A stretch of 64,000 bases of DNA from Limnohabitans planktonicus II-D5. GTDB taxonomy: Bacteria; Pseudomonadota; Gammaproteobacteria; Burkholderiales; Burkholderiaceae_C. Both the position numbers and the translations under genes were made by a program. The stretch spans positions 353,866 to 417,865 of the forward strand of contig NZ_LFYT02000001.1 of the NCBI RefSeq assembly GCF_001270065.2, given 5' to 3'. The notes beneath the pieces are model-generated. The model worked only from the letters and a program-made list of their open reading frames with translations. It was not told where the DNA came from and did no database searches. Positions within the stretch are counted from its first letter, which is position 1, and the number at the start of each line of letters is the position of its first letter. This document shows positions 62,131-64,000 of this stretch, in pieces.

Positions 62131-62286
62131 TCAGAGTCGTCCGGTCAGCAACAAAACAAGCACGATGATCGTGATCACGCCCAGTGCACCGCTGGGTCCA
62201 TAGCCCCATCCGCTGCTGTGCGGCCAGGTGGGGATGGTGCCTACGAGCATCAGAATCAAAACGATCAGAAGAATGGTACCCAGCAT
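62131..62286 (-). CDS. DUF3309-family small membrane protein
   Basis: A 51-aa hydrophobic protein that fits DUF3309 closely: an N-terminal helix (MLGTILLIVLILMLVG), the conserved TWPHSSGWGYGPSG turn, and a second helix ending LLLTGRL. The family's function is unknown; members are common in proteobacteria near stress or envelope genes. The start at 62286 is preceded by GGAGTAAGAG. Longer in-frame starts would prepend residues with no resemblance. It is divergent from the BON-domain genes. Confidence 0.88.
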   Translation of the reverse strand: MLGTILLIVLILMLVGTIPTWPHSSGWGYGPSGALGVITIIVLVLLLTGRL

Positions 62287-62583
62287 GCTCTTACTCCGTA
62301 AATTTGGTGGAAGGATCAACTCTAAGGAAACGGGTAAGTTGTGTCTGTGGCGTAAGCAACCAAGGGTAGATGCTGCATTGAATTCGTCGGATGGTGGTGT
62401 GCAAGGACTGCGATTGTTGAAGGCCACACATGAGGGCCGAGTGTGTGTGGTGGAGCACAGATACTTTTACACCCAGCCTCAATACTGAAGCACGCGCTGA
62501 TCCTAATGGACTCGCGCCAATGGTTGGTGAATGTCACCACCATCACCTTGCAACTTGATAACTTACATCAACGGGAAACCACC

Positions 62584-62898
62584 ATGAATATTCGCACCAC
62601 TCTTGCCATCGTTACAGCTGCCATCCTCACGCTGACGGCCACCGGTTGCGCCGTGCAACGCGGCCAGGAAACCGTAGGCGCCTATGTGGATGACAGCGCG
62701 ATCACCACCCGGGTCAAAGCCCGCTTTATTGAAGACAAGCAAGTGGACGCAGCAGCCATCAGCGTGGAAACGCTCAACGGCACCGTCATGCTGTCTGGCT
62801 TTGCGAAGAATGCCAACGAACGCAGCACCGCCGAGAGCATCGCACGCGGCGTGAAGGGGGTGACCAATGTGCGCAACCAAATTACCATCCGTCCTTGA
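62584..62898 (+). CDS. BON-domain lipoprotein (single domain)
   Basis: A 104-aa lipoprotein precursor. The signal peptide MNIRTTLAIVTAAILTLTAT leads to a lipobox with Cys22. One BON domain follows (about 33-102): DDSAITTRVKARF, then VETLNGTVMLSGFAKN and a final GVTNVRNQITI strand. BON domains of the OsmY/DolP group bind membranes and support envelope stress resistance. The protein is likely periplasmic, attached to the outer membrane. A GGGAAACC stretch precedes the ATG. The next BON gene starts one base after its stop. Confidence 0.9.
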   Translation: MNIRTTLAIVTAAILTLTATGCAVQRGQETVGAYVDDSAITTRVKARFIEDKQVDAAAISVETLNGTVMLSGFAKNANERSTAESIARGVKGVTNVRNQITIRP

Positions 62899-62899
62899 T

Positions 62900-63490
62900 A
62901 TGCGCCGCCTCAACAAACGCATGACCTCTTTGGTCATGGCCAGCGCAATCACTGGCGTTCTGGCGGCATCCTTGGTCGCCTGCGGAAAATCTGCAGACAA
63001 CAACGCACCGTCCCCCGATGCCAAAAGCAGCTTGGGCAATGAACTGGACGATGCCCTGATCACCACCCGCGTGAAGTCAGCACTGATGACCGACCTGAAG
63101 TTCAAAAACTACGACATCAAAGTCGAAACGCGCAAGGGCGAAGTCTTGCTCAGTGGCTTTGTGGACAACCAGGCGGAACTGGACGAAGCCCTGCGCGTGA
63201 CACGTACCATTGAGGGCGTTAAAAGCGTCCAAAACAATGTGGCCATCAAGGGTGCATCATCCTCAGCAGGAGAAAAACTCGATGACAGCATCATCACCGG
63301 CAAAGTCAAAGCCGCATTGTTGAAAGACTCCAGCATCCACAGCATGGACATTGCGGTCGTCACACGCAATGAAGAGGTGCAACTGAGCGGCTTTGTCAAC
63401 AGCCAAGAGCAAATGGACAAGGCTGTGCGCACAGCCAGCGCGGTTGAAGGCGTTCGCAAGGTCAACAATGAGATGAAGATCAAAAAATAA
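62900..63490 (+). CDS. BON-domain lipoprotein (two domains)
   Basis: A 196-aa protein whose signal ends in LVAC with Cys28 as the likely lipidated residue. Two tandem BON domains follow, about 53-125 (DDALITTRVKSALM to VKSVQNNVAI) and 130-196 (DDSIITGKVKAALL to VRKVNNEMKI). The layout recalls OsmY and DolP (YraP). It starts one base after the single-BON gene, so they form a two-gene unit. A strong terminator follows. The role is probably envelope or outer-membrane integrity under stress, by family analogy. Confidence 0.9.
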   Translation: MRRLNKRMTSLVMASAITGVLAASLVACGKSADNNAPSPDAKSSLGNELDDALITTRVKSALMTDLKFKNYDIKVETRKGEVLLSGFVDNQAELDEALRVTRTIEGVKSVQNNVAIKGASSSAGEKLDDSIITGKVKAALLKDSSIHSMDIAVVTRNEEVQLSGFVNSQEQMDKAVRTASAVEGVRKVNNEMKIKK

Positions 63491-63515
63491 GTCCAGGCCA
63501 ACAACAAGGCTCAAG

Positions 63516-63558
63516 ACGCCGCACAGACGATACACAAGGTCTATGCGGCGTTTTTTTT
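63516..63558 (+). terminator. Rho-independent terminator after the BON genes
   Basis: Stem ACGCCGCA (63516-63523) with TGCGGCGT (63544-63551), a loop of about 20 nt, followed by a run of eight T. It starts 25 nt after the stop codon of the two-BON gene. Confidence 0.85.
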
Positions 63559-63609
63559 GGTCGATTGATCCGGAACGATGAAGTTTGAAATGTGTAGACA
63601 TGTCATCTC

Positions 63610-63996
63610 GCAGGTCGGTACTCGCAGAGTCCGACATGGCTGGCTTCTGCACAGGCCCATGTCGGAGTCTTCGACCGCCGACCTACAACATCTTTGAGCC
63701 TTTTTTGTATTCGTAGGTCGGTACTCGCAGAATCCGAGATGATGGGTTCGGCACAGGCCCTTGTCGGGGTCTTCGACCGCCGACCTACAACATCTTTGAG
63801 CCTTTTTTGTATTCGTAGGTCGGTACTCGCAGAGTCCGACATGGCTGGCTTCTGCACAGGCCCATGTCGGGGTCTTCGACCGCCGACCTACAACTTCTTT
63901 GAGCCTTTTTTTATTCGTAGGTCGGTACTCGCAGAGTCCGACATGAGGGTTCGGCACGAGGCCCTTTGGTCCGGGGTCTTCGGACCACCGACCTAC
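63610..63996. repeat. REP/BIME array, four inverted pairs
   Basis: REP-A starts at 63610, 63713, 63815 and 63917; the partner reversed REP-B elements end at 63686, 63788, 63891 and 63996. The unit spacing is 102-103 bp. Pairs are joined by an almost constant TTTGAGCCTTTTTT-type linker. The second REP-A and the last REP-B carry substitutions. It fills the 63559-64000 end of the window and may continue beyond it. Confidence 0.9.
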
Positions 63997-64000
63997 AACT

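Overview
The window looks like a high-GC betaproteobacterial chromosome, most likely order Burkholderiales and perhaps family Comamonadaceae. This is inferred from the hupB / tRNA-Val / ppiD order, the uvrC-pgsA pairing, the EarP / EF-P(Arg32) pair and the general protein style. No rRNA or phylogenetic marker allows a firmer call.

Region 1 (1-8.5 kb) is mostly core chromosome. On the minus strand lie ppiD (cut by the window edge), tRNA-Val(UAC), hupB, a tartrate/malate-type dehydrogenase, and a uvrC-pgsA-EamA transporter operon. On the plus strand lie earP, a class III Fic protein and a small unknown gene.

Region 2 (8.7-11.15 kb) is a foreign-looking block of three minus-strand genes. Each starts exactly 12 nt after a TTRRRY box, and attC-like sites lie between or after them. 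I read this as a three-cassette integron array without an integrase (a CALIN). Together with fic and a YeeE/YedE gene pair it separates earP from efp, whose product EF-P carries the Arg32 that EarP rhamnosylates.

Region 3 (12.5-17.3 kb) carries efp, a LOG-family gene, an HSL-type esterase and a J-domain-like protein. A dense array of palindromic repeats lies among them.

Region 4 (17.3-61.7 kb) is a very large two-partner secretion locus: tpsA1 (4,727 aa), tpsA2 (9,296 aa) and tpsB (557 aa). Both exoproteins have an extended signal peptide, an almost identical TPS secretion domain, autotransporter-type PATR repeats, long stalks of YDG/MBG repeats, and a four-cysteine C-terminus with identical spacing. 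Their upstream regions share a dyad and two sequence blocks at matching distances, which suggests common regulation. One TpsB probably exports both. The stalk of tpsA2 is built from exactly phased modules of 164, 79, 86 and 90 residues.

Region 5 (61.7-64 kb) holds a DUF3309 mini-protein and two BON-domain lipoproteins.

A REP/BIME family runs through the non-coding DNA (15.1-15.9, 17.1-17.3, 31.7-31.9, 61.8-62.0 and 63.6-64.0 kb). It has two hairpin types, both beginning GTAG, the hallmark of REPs handled by RAYT transposases. One type closely resembles the T-arm region of the tRNA-Val in this window. No RAYT gene, transposase, integrase, CRISPR array or rRNA was seen.
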